DNA of 64,000 nucleotides, taken from assembly GCF_023336895.1 (NCBI RefSeq), contig NZ_JAMBLT010000006.1, positions 23,696 to 87,695 of the forward strand. Reading direction: 5' to 3'. How positions within the stretch are numbered: the stretch's first letter is position 1; each line of letters begins with the position of its first letter. Below, in pieces: positions 1-7,503 of the stretch. Both the position numbers and the translations under genes were made by a program. This DNA is from Parasutterella secunda (lineage in GTDB: Bacteria; Pseudomonadota; Gammaproteobacteria; Burkholderiales; Burkholderiaceae_F). Below the pieces are notes generated by a model, which saw only the letters and a program-made list of their open reading frames with translations, searched no databases and was not told the DNA's origin.

Positions 1-1366
1 CTGTTAAATTTTTTGCAGCGCCGATTGATTCCAGATTATCTTTCAAAATTTCGGACAAGTCGTCCAAATTACTTAAAACTTCACACCTATCCCCGCTTTC
101 TACTAAAGCACCCTCTTCAACGATATATTTTGATGCTTCTTGAACTGTATTTTTTACTTCATTTTTTTCTTCATTTACTTCTATTTTGGGTTCTATCATT
201 TTTTGAACAAAAGGAATCGAACTCAAAAAACTTGAAATATCTGTTTGTATAGCAGTAAATTTTTCTTCTGACTTTTTAATTAAATTCTCATAAGTATCGG
301 CTTCTGACCGAAGTTCTTCTACTTTTATCTCATTGTTGGATATTTCTTCCTGAAGTGCGTTAACTTCGTTTTGCAACGTAACCTTTTTATCTTCTAAACT
401 CAAGATATCTTGTCGAACATTCGGATGCTCAGCGATTAGTTGTTGACGCAAGCGATCTAGTAAGACGTTTTTGATTGTCTCATCCCCCATAACATAACTG
501 TCAATATCTTTGGCGAATTGATTTTCCGAACTGAGTAAAGCAAAAAATTGAGACTTAATTAATTCTTCATATTTTTTTATTTCATCCTCTGGCATACCAA
601 GTTGCATTGATAAGTTCTCATAAAACCCACCATGTGCAATAGCCTGTAATATGTTTCTAAATTCAGTGTGGTAACTGTGCGTCGTTAGATTTCTTACCTT
701 TGCCCATGTCGCGCAGCGCTTAAGTTCATTTGCAATTACTTCGATTGGATTTTTGATAAAAATAGTCTCACACGTTGGGGGCAATTCCATTTGGTTATAT
801 AAAGTGAATTCTCCGTGCCTAAATAAATCCCTAGCAGACAATTCAACTCTATTTGTAACAAACACATTAGAGTTTAAAGTTTGAGTTTGATTATCTAGTT
901 CTGAAAATTTCAGTAATAGACCGGAAAATCTGGAAGAATTTACTGTCGGTGCCGCGAAGATGTAATTAGCAAGATAGATGGGTTTATTACTTATTTTCTT
1001 ATAGTGTTCTAAGCAAGTTCCCACATCCCCTTTTTGAATCATCGGAGCATAGTCACTGTTGATTTCAATTATTGTAGGTGCGGTACTAATAGAACAACTT
1101 ATTAATTCTTGATAGCCTTTTGGACGCTCTTCGATAGGCTTTACGGTCCACTCTACTTTATAAAATAAGCCATCTTTTAACTGAACATTTGCTTTATATA
1201 CTAAAAATAAACGTGAACATCGCAGTCCATACATATCTCTCATTTGGCTTATATCAAATAATTTATCTGATTCAATGTCGGAAATCGGATCGAAAAATTT
1301 CTGCATGGACCCATCTTCTATTAATTCTTCTCTGTATACACACAGTGATGTGTAATGCTCAATCAT
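1..1366 (-). CDS. Hypothetical coiled-coil protein, 3' end outside the window
   Basis: The frame is open from the ATG at 1366 to the left edge, giving at least 455 residues with no stop, so the protein is larger. A good ribosome site (TTGGAG) lies 8 bases before the start. I do not recognise a family. The first ~310 residues look globular; from about residue 330 there is a long charged coiled coil (LEDKK, NEVNALQEEI, KVEELRSEAD), then another acidic stretch. It follows the 501-residue gene by 16 bp, so both are probably one operon. A long protein with a central coiled coil would fit an ATPase or nuclease effector whose motor domain is beyond the edge, but that is speculation. DNA is AT-rich relative to the transfer genes, suggesting acquired cargo. 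Confidence 0.7.
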   Translation of the reverse strand, partial: MIEHYTSLCVYREELIEDGSMQKFFDPISDIESDKLFDISQMRDMYGLRCSRLFLVYKANVQLKDGLFYKVEWTVKPIEERPKGYQELISCSISTAPTIIEINSDYAPMIQKGDVGTCLEHYKKISNKPIYLANYIFAAPTVNSSRFSGLLLKFSELDNQTQTLNSNVFVTNRVELSARDLFRHGEFTLYNQMELPPTCETIFIKNPIEVIANELKRCATWAKVRNLTTHSYHTEFRNILQAIAHGGFYENLSMQLGMPEDEIKKYEELIKSQFFALLSSENQFAKDIDSYVMGDETIKNVLLDRLRQQLIAEHPNVRQDILSLEDKKVTLQNEVNALQEEISNNEIKVEELRSEADTYENLIKKSEEKFTAIQTDISSFLSSIPFVQKMIEPKIEVNEEKNEVKNTVQEASKYIVEEGALVESGDRCEVLSNLDDLSEILKDNLESIGAAKNLT

Positions 1367-1382
1367 TTTAAGTCTCCAAATA

Positions 1383-2888
1383 TTACTTTATAAGTTTGTA
1401 AACTTGAACCGTTGATATACCTTTTAATTTCCAAAATTCTTTGATTTCATTTGGAAATTTTTTTCTATAGGCCATCGCTGTTAATGGCGAAACCTGGTTT
1501 AAGGGCGCCATTGAATAGATTCTCTGGTCGGTAAAGTCATTGTCAGAATTTGTTTTTGCTTTTGCCCTTTTCAAACCCTTTATGCAAAGTTCTTTCTGAA
1601 GATCTTTTCCATTGAAAACTTTAATAGTTTGCCCTCTGAGAAGATCAATCTTATTTTCTACATTAGATTGAATATCTCCGATTGCAATAAGTGCTCGATC
1701 TTTATAAATCTCATACTTCAGATTGATATTTGTTGTACAAATCAAAATATCTTTCCTTAAACTTTCATGCAATACATCTTCAGTTATCTCATTGCCATCA
1801 ATATCACGAAAATTTAAATCTGCAATAAAAAGCCTTGGAGTTTCTTCTTGTGGCTTATAAACAACCTGCACAAATTTAATTAAGTTACTTCTACCCAGCG
1901 AAATTACAGGCCTAAATACTGTTTTTATCTCAAAAACACTATGTAACGGGTTGTTTATGTTCTTGTTGCTATCCAACTCTAAGAAGCAGCCATCGGGTTG
2001 GATTTTTGATCGTACATCACCTGTAAAAGCGATATAAATTACTTTTGATCCAGAACTTATTTCGTATGAAGATCTTGTTGTTAGCGGCCAAACAGGAGTA
2101 ATTGATACCGGTCTATCTGTTAAGTTAGCCGAATATTCAAAGAAGAAATTTGCTGCGCTTATAGTTGGTTTGTCTGCTTTGCACACAATCAGATCCCAAC
2201 CATTTAAATCAATTTCTTTCTTATCTATGCTTACAGCAAAACGATAGCGATTTTTTCTCAACTCCCCTGATTTGAGCAGTAAAAAATATTCTTTCCCTAC
2301 CTCTACATCCGCGTCATTGGGTAATAATTTCCCTGAATGAGCATCAAATAAGGAACCTGTCTGCTTCACTCCTTTTCTACTTTCCGGCCATTCAGTTTCT
2401 TCCGGTGAATTCACAATGACACTGACTGGAGGACGCCGTCCAATTCCCAAATATGTCGTTGTTGAATAAAAAAGACGATCTGAGCTAAATTTTTTTGTCT
2501 CCCAGTCTTGATTTTCTGTTTCTACTTCAAGACTAAATTTAAAACCGATCTTTAAAAGCTCGTCGCTTACCTTGAAAAATCCCATTAAAAATTGAACTTT
2601 TTTATTCTCAATTTCAATTTTTAATGGAAATTCACGTTCTCCTGCATAAAAACCATACAACGAATAGGACTGCGCTCTTAATGCACAACTCTTATCTTCT
2701 TCTGCTGAAGGATGTCTAAAATAAGGAACCTTGTTATAAGCGCAAACAAGGCTTAGGAGCTGATGGCAACAAGGACAACGCAATAACTCCGAGTCCATTC
2801 GGATACCTGAGGGATAATTTTTTGATAACGAATACGCCGTCCGCGTTTCCCAACGTGTCTCGTTACGAAATTTTGCTTCATTGCTCAT
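1383..2888 (-). CDS. Hypothetical protein with CoiA-like N-terminal zinc finger
   Basis: 501 residues from ATG 2888 (a GTG at 2891 is directly upstream in frame). Residues ~38-70 hold two CxxC-like elements and a histidine: LRCPCCHQLL, then PYFRHPS and a later Cys. The arrangement CPxC ... (Y/H)FxH resembles the N-terminal zinc ribbon of CoiA-like proteins, where it precedes a nuclease domain. The remaining ~430 residues are beta-rich and not recognised; no obvious PD-(D/E)xK motif stands out. It is the first gene of a two-gene operon with the truncated coiled-coil gene 16 bp downstream. Role unknown; a nucleic-acid-recognition part of a defence system is a hypothesis based only on the finger and the accessory location. 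Confidence 0.75.
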   Translation of the reverse strand: MSNEAKFRNETRWETRTAYSLSKNYPSGIRMDSELLRCPCCHQLLSLVCAYNKVPYFRHPSAEEDKSCALRAQSYSLYGFYAGEREFPLKIEIENKKVQFLMGFFKVSDELLKIGFKFSLEVETENQDWETKKFSSDRLFYSTTTYLGIGRRPPVSVIVNSPEETEWPESRKGVKQTGSLFDAHSGKLLPNDADVEVGKEYFLLLKSGELRKNRYRFAVSIDKKEIDLNGWDLIVCKADKPTISAANFFFEYSANLTDRPVSITPVWPLTTRSSYEISSGSKVIYIAFTGDVRSKIQPDGCFLELDSNKNINNPLHSVFEIKTVFRPVISLGRSNLIKFVQVVYKPQEETPRLFIADLNFRDIDGNEITEDVLHESLRKDILICTTNINLKYEIYKDRALIAIGDIQSNVENKIDLLRGQTIKVFNGKDLQKELCIKGLKRAKAKTNSDNDFTDQRIYSMAPLNQVSPLTAMAYRKKFPNEIKEFWKLKGISTVQVYKLIK

Positions 2889-3309
2889 CACTACCCTATT
2901 ACGTTATGGTGATTTAGATGACAGAATAACATTTAATTTTCATGTTGAATAGGCAAATTTCTTCAATGTGGCTTAGCCTGCTAAACAGTTCGTTTCATAT
3001 TTTTTGACTTTTTTTTCTAAAATACGAAATCTTCCTTCAATTTGTGAAGTCTTAAAATATTTTTTTGTCAAGTGTCTACTGCACCTTTTCTGTTATAACA
3101 TTCGTTGCATCCAATTCAGCTTTCACAGGTTACGTAATGTTTGATAAAGACAAATTTTTAGAACTTTTAACTTCTTACAAAGGTTCTTTTCGTCAATATT
3201 GGTCCAGTGATTCTTTCAGTTTGTGAAGCACAAAAAACAAACTACCTGCTTCTTATTCTGAAGTAGGTTTTGATCTAATGATTAAAAGAGTTAATGGAGG
3301 AAATTTACC
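2889..3309. other. Intergenic region between divergent accessory genes
   Basis: AT-rich stretch between the minus-strand CoiA-like operon and the plus-strand 192-residue gene. It must hold at least one promoter for each direction; I do not see a confident -35/-10 pair. It includes the 29-codon remnant at 3137-3226. No repeat of the dispersed palindrome occurs here. Confidence 0.4.
3137..3226 (+). pseudogene. 29-codon remnant, possibly the start of a McrB-like gene
   Basis: ATG at 3137 opens a 29-residue frame beginning MFDKDKFLELLTSYK and ending at a TGA. The opening recalls the first residues of some McrB-type AAA proteins, which continue with a Tyr-Lys-Trp rich helix that is absent here. 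If that resemblance is right, this is the stub left after a deletion; alternatively it is a chance frame. No strong ribosome site is visible. Confidence 0.2.
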
Positions 3310-3888
3310 ATGTGCGATAGTTACAACATTCCTCAAAGAGAAGAACCTCCCTATGTCCCATTAATGCCTGCTTCGCTAGAAATTAAGACTCAAAAGATCA
3401 ATGTTGGCTGGTGGAAATGGAACATTTCTATTAATGAGGAACTATACGAGGATCACGAGATTGTTACATGGAAAGAAACGGGGCGATCAAGACGTCAATA
3501 TCAAATTCATTTGCAGTGCAGTGAGACCTTTGATCCTGTGCCAGAACTCCACTACTTCAACCGAGCACTGTTAATAAATGGTGACGATGATGATGTCAAA
3601 ATCTGGAAAGTTAATGAAGAAGGACGAATAACCATCTTCAAGGTTTGGACACTTTCCTGTAAACTTTTACAACTTCAAATTGAAGCCAGAAGTGCTCAAG
3701 TGGATTATCACTACGATCTTGTTGTCGACCGGGATGCTTTTATTTCGCATTTAATGAAAACATATTGTGACTTTGGCAAACAAGGCGGCTGGGGGTGGTA
3801 CGGTGATCGAGTATATGAAGAAGATTGGAATATGGAGCCTGAAAGAATAATTCTTGATTGTGGAAAATTTAAACAATATTTTCCATAA
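3310..3888 (+). CDS. Hypothetical protein, 192 aa
   Basis: Starts at ATG 3310 with a strong ribosome site (AATGGAGG) 7-10 bases upstream, and stops at 3888. The product is soluble, Trp- and Tyr-rich, with an acidic patch (NGDDDDVK, residues ~97-104) and a C-terminal segment with GGWGWYGDR. No signal peptide or membrane segment. I do not recognise a family. It stands alone on the plus strand, with the dispersed palindrome 14 bp after its stop and a hairpin terminator at 4061-4096, so it is probably monocistronic. Confidence 0.7.
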   Translation: MCDSYNIPQREEPPYVPLMPASLEIKTQKINVGWWKWNISINEELYEDHEIVTWKETGRSRRQYQIHLQCSETFDPVPELHYFNRALLINGDDDDVKIWKVNEEGRITIFKVWTLSCKLLQLQIEARSAQVDYHYDLVVDRDAFISHLMKTYCDFGKQGGWGWYGDRVYEEDWNMEPERIILDCGKFKQYFP

Positions 3889-3901
3889 CCAGCACAATCT
3901 G

Positions 3902-3915
3902 TTTTGCCGGCAAAA
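3902..3915. repeat. Dispersed palindrome copy 1
   Basis: Core TTTTGCCGGCAAAA, perfect over 14 bp but with the outer bases degenerate on the right. It lies 14 bp after the stop of the 192-residue gene. Same family as the copies at 4159, 4938, 5563, 8016, 10129, 18850 and 43537. Confidence 0.85.
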
Positions 3916-4060
3916 TTTATTGTTAGCCCAAGCGAAAGATTTTTTACCGCTCCCCTCCCCTTTTTCGTAACTGTTCAGCCCAACAAAGCAATCATTGCAT
4001 TAGTTCTGTATTCGAATTAAAAAATAATTTACGTTATCAAAGTCAGCGTAACTGGTTTTA

Positions 4061-4096
4061 GACCCAACATGAAATGCTGGGTCAGACCTTTTTATC
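4061..4096 (+). terminator. Probable rho-independent terminator
   Basis: Stem GACCCAACAT paired with ATGCTGGGTC (nine of ten pairs) around a GAA loop, followed shortly by CCTTTTTATC. It is about 170 bp downstream of the 192-residue gene and oriented to end its transcript. Confidence 0.6.
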
Positions 4097-4158
4097 AGAC
4101 TGAAATTTGATCAAATAAACATATCGCGGCACTACGCTGGTAAAACCTAATCGGCAAC

Positions 4159-4176
4159 AGTTTTGCCGGCAAAACT
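4159..4176. repeat. Dispersed palindrome copy 2
   Basis: Perfect 18-bp palindrome AGTTTTGCCGGCAAAACT, 5 bp beyond the stop of the DUF4400 gene (read on the minus strand). On the plus strand it is followed by TTTCATCAA, the same flank as the copy inside traI at 8016. Confidence 0.9.
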
Positions 4177-4181
4177 TTTCA

Positions 4182-4811
4182 TCAAATTTTCTTGGCCAAA
4201 TGACTCAAACTGATACCCATTGCCAACATCACAAAACTCACTATGAAAGGTATCAGTATTGGTGGAATTGCAAATGGCATTAAAAATAAAACAAAGAAAC
4301 CAATAGTCAATAAACCGCACGCTCTCCATGAATAACGAAGTACAGTTGGCGATGTATATGAAAAATTCGTTCGCTTTATTTGTCTCTCAAGCAAGCCATA
4401 AGCTGCTGCTGCCAATAAGGCGGGTATAGAAATTGGCAACCACATTGCAAACAGTGCCATTCGTCTAAAAAACCAATAAATCAAGTCCAAAAGAGCTTCG
4501 ACTCGTTCATAAACTGGGTTATCCAATATTCGTCCCACTTCTAACATGCCCAGAGAATTTGTACGCTCATAAGCGGTAGGCAACAGATAATTTACGAGAT
4601 TTTCCTCAACATTATTTTTGACAACAAATTCTTCGTACCAGTGATTAGCTTTTTGAATGACGTAGTATGAACTTTCAGTACCAAATGCATTCTTCACCAA
4701 TCGAGATTCTGTTTTAGCCGCGGACTGGATGTATGAAGGAGAGAGTAGCAAGACGGCAATAAAAAACTCAACCACCATCACTGAAATGCCGATCACGATT
4801 CCCTTATTCAT
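4182..4811 (-). CDS. DUF4400 conjugation-associated inner-membrane protein
   Basis: 209 residues. An N-terminal hydrophobic segment (residues ~4-25) is followed by a ~75-residue soluble loop, a membrane segment near 118-138 and two closely spaced segments near 168-202. This topology, size and position after traI and traD match the DUF4400 proteins of MobH elements of the SXT/IncC type, where the gene follows traD. Its exact role in transfer is unknown. It is last in the minus-strand set traI-traD-186 aa gene-DUF4400, and copy 2 of the dispersed palindrome lies directly after its stop. Confidence 0.75.
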   Translation of the reverse strand: MNKGIVIGISVMVVEFFIAVLLLSPSYIQSAAKTESRLVKNAFGTESSYYVIQKANHWYEEFVVKNNVEENLVNYLLPTAYERTNSLGMLEVGRILDNPVYERVEALLDLIYWFFRRMALFAMWLPISIPALLAAAAYGLLERQIKRTNFSYTSPTVLRYSWRACGLLTIGFFVLFLMPFAIPPILIPFIVSFVMLAMGISLSHLAKKI

Positions 4812-4937
4812 TACTTTCCCTTTCGTTGTTCTGAAACGAGTAGGCGAGGAATAACTTTATTTCCTACCAAGAAGGGGAATCGTATCTTATGCGGTTCTCT
4901 ACTTAATTCAATTAAAGCAGTTTTAGACAACCTATTG

Positions 4938-4955
4938 AGTTTTGCCGGCAAAACT
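4938..4955. repeat. Dispersed palindrome copy 3
   Basis: Perfect AGTTTTGCCGGCAAAACT, extended by one more pair (G at 4937, C at 4956). It lies between the stop of the 186-residue gene (4988) and the DUF4400 start (4811), that is, just after a stop in the direction of transcription. Confidence 0.9.
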
Positions 4956-4987
4956 CTTTACATGAATGTTTACCTTCTGATTAATTT

Positions 4988-5548
4988 CTAAAACTCTGGC
5001 AAGCGACAACCCAACTTTTCCTCAACATCAAGGACATAGGCGCCAAGATTCAAAATATCTATTCCAGAGGTCACCCCTTTTCTTGGACAGCCAAGAGCTG
5101 CCATAACCAAATGAAGTTGTTCTTCCAAACTTTTTGAATTCCAATCAGCCCAAAAGGCATCTAAAACAATTGGAACAGTACCTCTTGGAACTGTCTGCAT
5201 TCCTTCTGCATACTCTGAAATTGTGATTTCACCATCGTCATGTTTCCTTCGCCAGGCTCTAGCTTCAGCGGAGGGTCTTTCCATAGTTGAATTAGAGGAA
5301 TGTACCCCAACACGCTCTCGAGCAAATTCTTCAAACGCAATTTCATTGGATTCTATGTTCGGCGTAATTAAACTCCTATCCTCTGTATCGCGAAGATTTT
5401 TTAATTTAAGTCGTAAGTTCATTAAATCTTCCGAAGATGGAATATTTTCCATAAGACAAAGCGCGACTTTGCTCATCGCTTTTTTCTTCTCACACCATTG
5501 CTTGTTATCCCAGTCAACCCAGAATTCATCAAGGATATTTTTATTCAT
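4988..5548 (-). CDS. Hypothetical protein with an internal duplication, 186 aa
   Basis: Starts at ATG 5548 with GAGG about 8 bases upstream. Not a recognised family. Residues ~5-33 (ILDEFWVDWDNK ... KVALCL) and ~127-155 (VLDAFWADWNSK ... VMAALGC) are two copies of the same unit: LDxFWxDWxxK, a charged helix, then a hydrophobic end. The middle is charged and probably flexible. No signal peptide. It sits between traD and the DUF4400 gene in the same direction, with palindrome copies on both sides, so it is probably co-transcribed with the DNA-processing genes; a transfer role is inferred from position only. Confidence 0.65.
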   Translation of the reverse strand: MNKNILDEFWVDWDNKQWCEKKKAMSKVALCLMENIPSSEDLMNLRLKLKNLRDTEDRSLITPNIESNEIAFEEFARERVGVHSSNSTMERPSAEARAWRRKHDDGEITISEYAEGMQTVPRGTVPIVLDAFWADWNSKSLEEQLHLVMAALGCPRKGVTSGIDILNLGAYVLDVEEKLGCRLPEF

Positions 5549-5562
5549 TATCCAACCTCAAA

Positions 5563-5580
5563 AGTTTTGCCGGCAAAACT
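5563..5580. repeat. Dispersed palindrome copy 4
   Basis: Perfect AGTTTTGCCGGCAAAACT; extending outward AAA...TTT gives a 22-bp symmetric element. It occupies the short gap between the traD stop (5597) and the start of the 186-residue gene (5548). Confidence 0.9.
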
Positions 5581-5596
5581 TTCTAAATTCTTAGCC

Positions 5597-7495
5597 TTAA
5601 GATTTAATTCTATCTTTTTCTTCTTCGCTATAAAGAATTGGGACGCGCCCCTTGACAACATAGCCTCCGGAGATCACGCCAAAATATTCTAAATTGGGAA
5701 GAAGACCTAAAACTTCAGGCGGCACCAGCTCCGATTCTTCTTCCACTAAGCGTTCTCCTGTCGAGCCTCCCATCAAAATCGGTTCATGGGCTAAGGTACT
5801 TTGTCCCTGGTCTTGAGCAACATAACGAATCTTTGTTTTAGGCATACGAGCGCAGAAAAACTTCTGCGTTTCCGGATCCTGACTTCGTAACGTAAAAATA
5901 TTGTTTAAGTTGCCGAAAACTTGAGTGGCCTTGCTGCTTGAGCCAGTTCTCACGGAAAAGTCAGCGAACGTTTGCGTCGCAACAAACAAGCGGAAATTGG
6001 CGCCACGGCCTTTATTGAGAAGCTGAATAAATCCATCGTTTGCAATTTCATTAGCTTCGTCTACAAACACATCAATACGCCGGCCACTTTTACCTTGGAA
6101 GTTATAGATGGAACCGGCCACGGCCGTGAGGTCGGCTATAAACATTGCTCCCAAGGCGCCTCCCACTTCTGCATTGGAAAGCATATCGAGCCCCACATAA
6201 ACCACGCAGCCTTTTCCGATCATTTCACCAAAATCTCGATACTCATGCAAAGCCGCCTCCTCTTCGTTAGGAGGGGAGAGGGCATCACCCAACTGACCGG
6301 ATGTCAATTTATTAAGAATCGGCAAAAGGGAGGTAATCATCTTGGAGTAGTGCTCTGCATCGTGCTCAAGCAAATCGATAATACCGTCCAAAACTGTCGA
6401 ATGATGTTTAAGACGCATGGCTGTTTTGTAGTGACTCACCAAACGTTCGGTGTACTTTTTCGAATTAGGTCTAAAGTCTTTGACCACCTCATCAATGACC
6501 TTCTGTGCATTTTCCTTATAAACCGTTTTCATCCACATTATGATGGAGCGAGCTGTGAGTGTTTCAACTCCTCCTTCAATGTAGGCTCTAAGACGTTTGA
6601 GAGTCGGTTTATCTCCGCAGAGCACCATGGCATGCACGATGGAATTCATGGCTGACCAGGCAAAGTTGGTGAAGGGGGCGGAGCTTCCGGTTGTCGGCAT
6701 GATGGAAGAAACACGAGACGGCACTTCCGTTGCATTAGACCAGTTCGCAAGAGGATTGATACGGCTGGACTCATCAAGATGCGCCAAGTGAAACTTAACA
6801 AAAGCATCAGCTCTACCTAAAGCTTCACAAGACCGTTTGGCATTATTCATCAAATCTATATCACCCTTAGGATCCAAAATAATGATGGAATCACCTTGGC
6901 AAATTGCTTGAGTAATTAAAAGATCGAAAAATCGGGTTTTCCCGGAACCAGTAGTTCCAAAAATCATGGTGTGACCATCCATATGACTGAGCTTTTGCAA
7001 AATCTTGCTTTCCTTAGGCTCCAACCCATGAATCCATGTTTGCCCAACGTGCTCAGAAATAACCTCAGCATCTTTAAAGGCTAACGTTTGAAGAATCCCC
7101 TTAGGCGTTCTTCCAAACTCTGCCCAATTACGTTTTAGAGCCTCACAGAGCTCTTGTGTATGGCGAGGCATCCATTTAAATCCATAGCCTAACCAACACA
7201 CATCAGGGTGCTTTTTAGATAAAACAAACTGACGAACTTTTTCAATGGAGACGAAATTAAGGTCGTGACCCGCTAAAAGACTTTGCCGTTGCCAAACCTT
7301 ATAAGCCGCAGGTATTTTTATCATTGCAAATAGAACAAAAATACTCGCAATAATCATGACCGGTGTTTGAACCCCAGGATTGAAAAATCCATAGAGAAGA
7401 TAAAAGAGAGCGCCTGAGAGCATCACCAACACCTGATAGAGTTCATAGTTAGGACGCCAAGTGAGGGAATATTTCAAATTATCAAATTTAGCCAT
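5597..7495 (-). CDS. traD: Type IV coupling protein TraD
   Basis: 632 residues. Two N-terminal membrane helices (~20-38 and ~44-61) precede a cytoplasmic ATPase. Walker A is GTTGSGKT at ~180-187 and Walker B is around VFVDEANE near residue 480. This is the VirD4/TraG/TraD family, the hexameric pump that docks the relaxase-DNA complex to the secretion channel. I chose ATG 7495; the longer frame uses a TTG at 7525 inside the traI end. The gene follows traI by 8 bp, the arrangement of MobH systems. Downstream come the 186-residue and DUF4400 genes. Confidence 0.93.
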   Translation of the reverse strand: MAKFDNLKYSLTWRPNYELYQVLVMLSGALFYLLYGFFNPGVQTPVMIIASIFVLFAMIKIPAAYKVWQRQSLLAGHDLNFVSIEKVRQFVLSKKHPDVCWLGYGFKWMPRHTQELCEALKRNWAEFGRTPKGILQTLAFKDAEVISEHVGQTWIHGLEPKESKILQKLSHMDGHTMIFGTTGSGKTRFFDLLITQAICQGDSIIILDPKGDIDLMNNAKRSCEALGRADAFVKFHLAHLDESSRINPLANWSNATEVPSRVSSIMPTTGSSAPFTNFAWSAMNSIVHAMVLCGDKPTLKRLRAYIEGGVETLTARSIIMWMKTVYKENAQKVIDEVVKDFRPNSKKYTERLVSHYKTAMRLKHHSTVLDGIIDLLEHDAEHYSKMITSLLPILNKLTSGQLGDALSPPNEEEAALHEYRDFGEMIGKGCVVYVGLDMLSNAEVGGALGAMFIADLTAVAGSIYNFQGKSGRRIDVFVDEANEIANDGFIQLLNKGRGANFRLFVATQTFADFSVRTGSSSKATQVFGNLNNIFTLRSQDPETQKFFCARMPKTKIRYVAQDQGQSTLAHEPILMGGSTGERLVEEESELVPPEVLGLLPNLEYFGVISGGYVVKGRVPILYSEEEKDRIKS

Positions 7496-7503
7496 TATCT
7501 TTT

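Noticed and set aside
5972..6655. 227-codon frame opposite traD
   Set aside because: Antisense shadow of a confirmed coupling-protein gene, no ribosome site or family.
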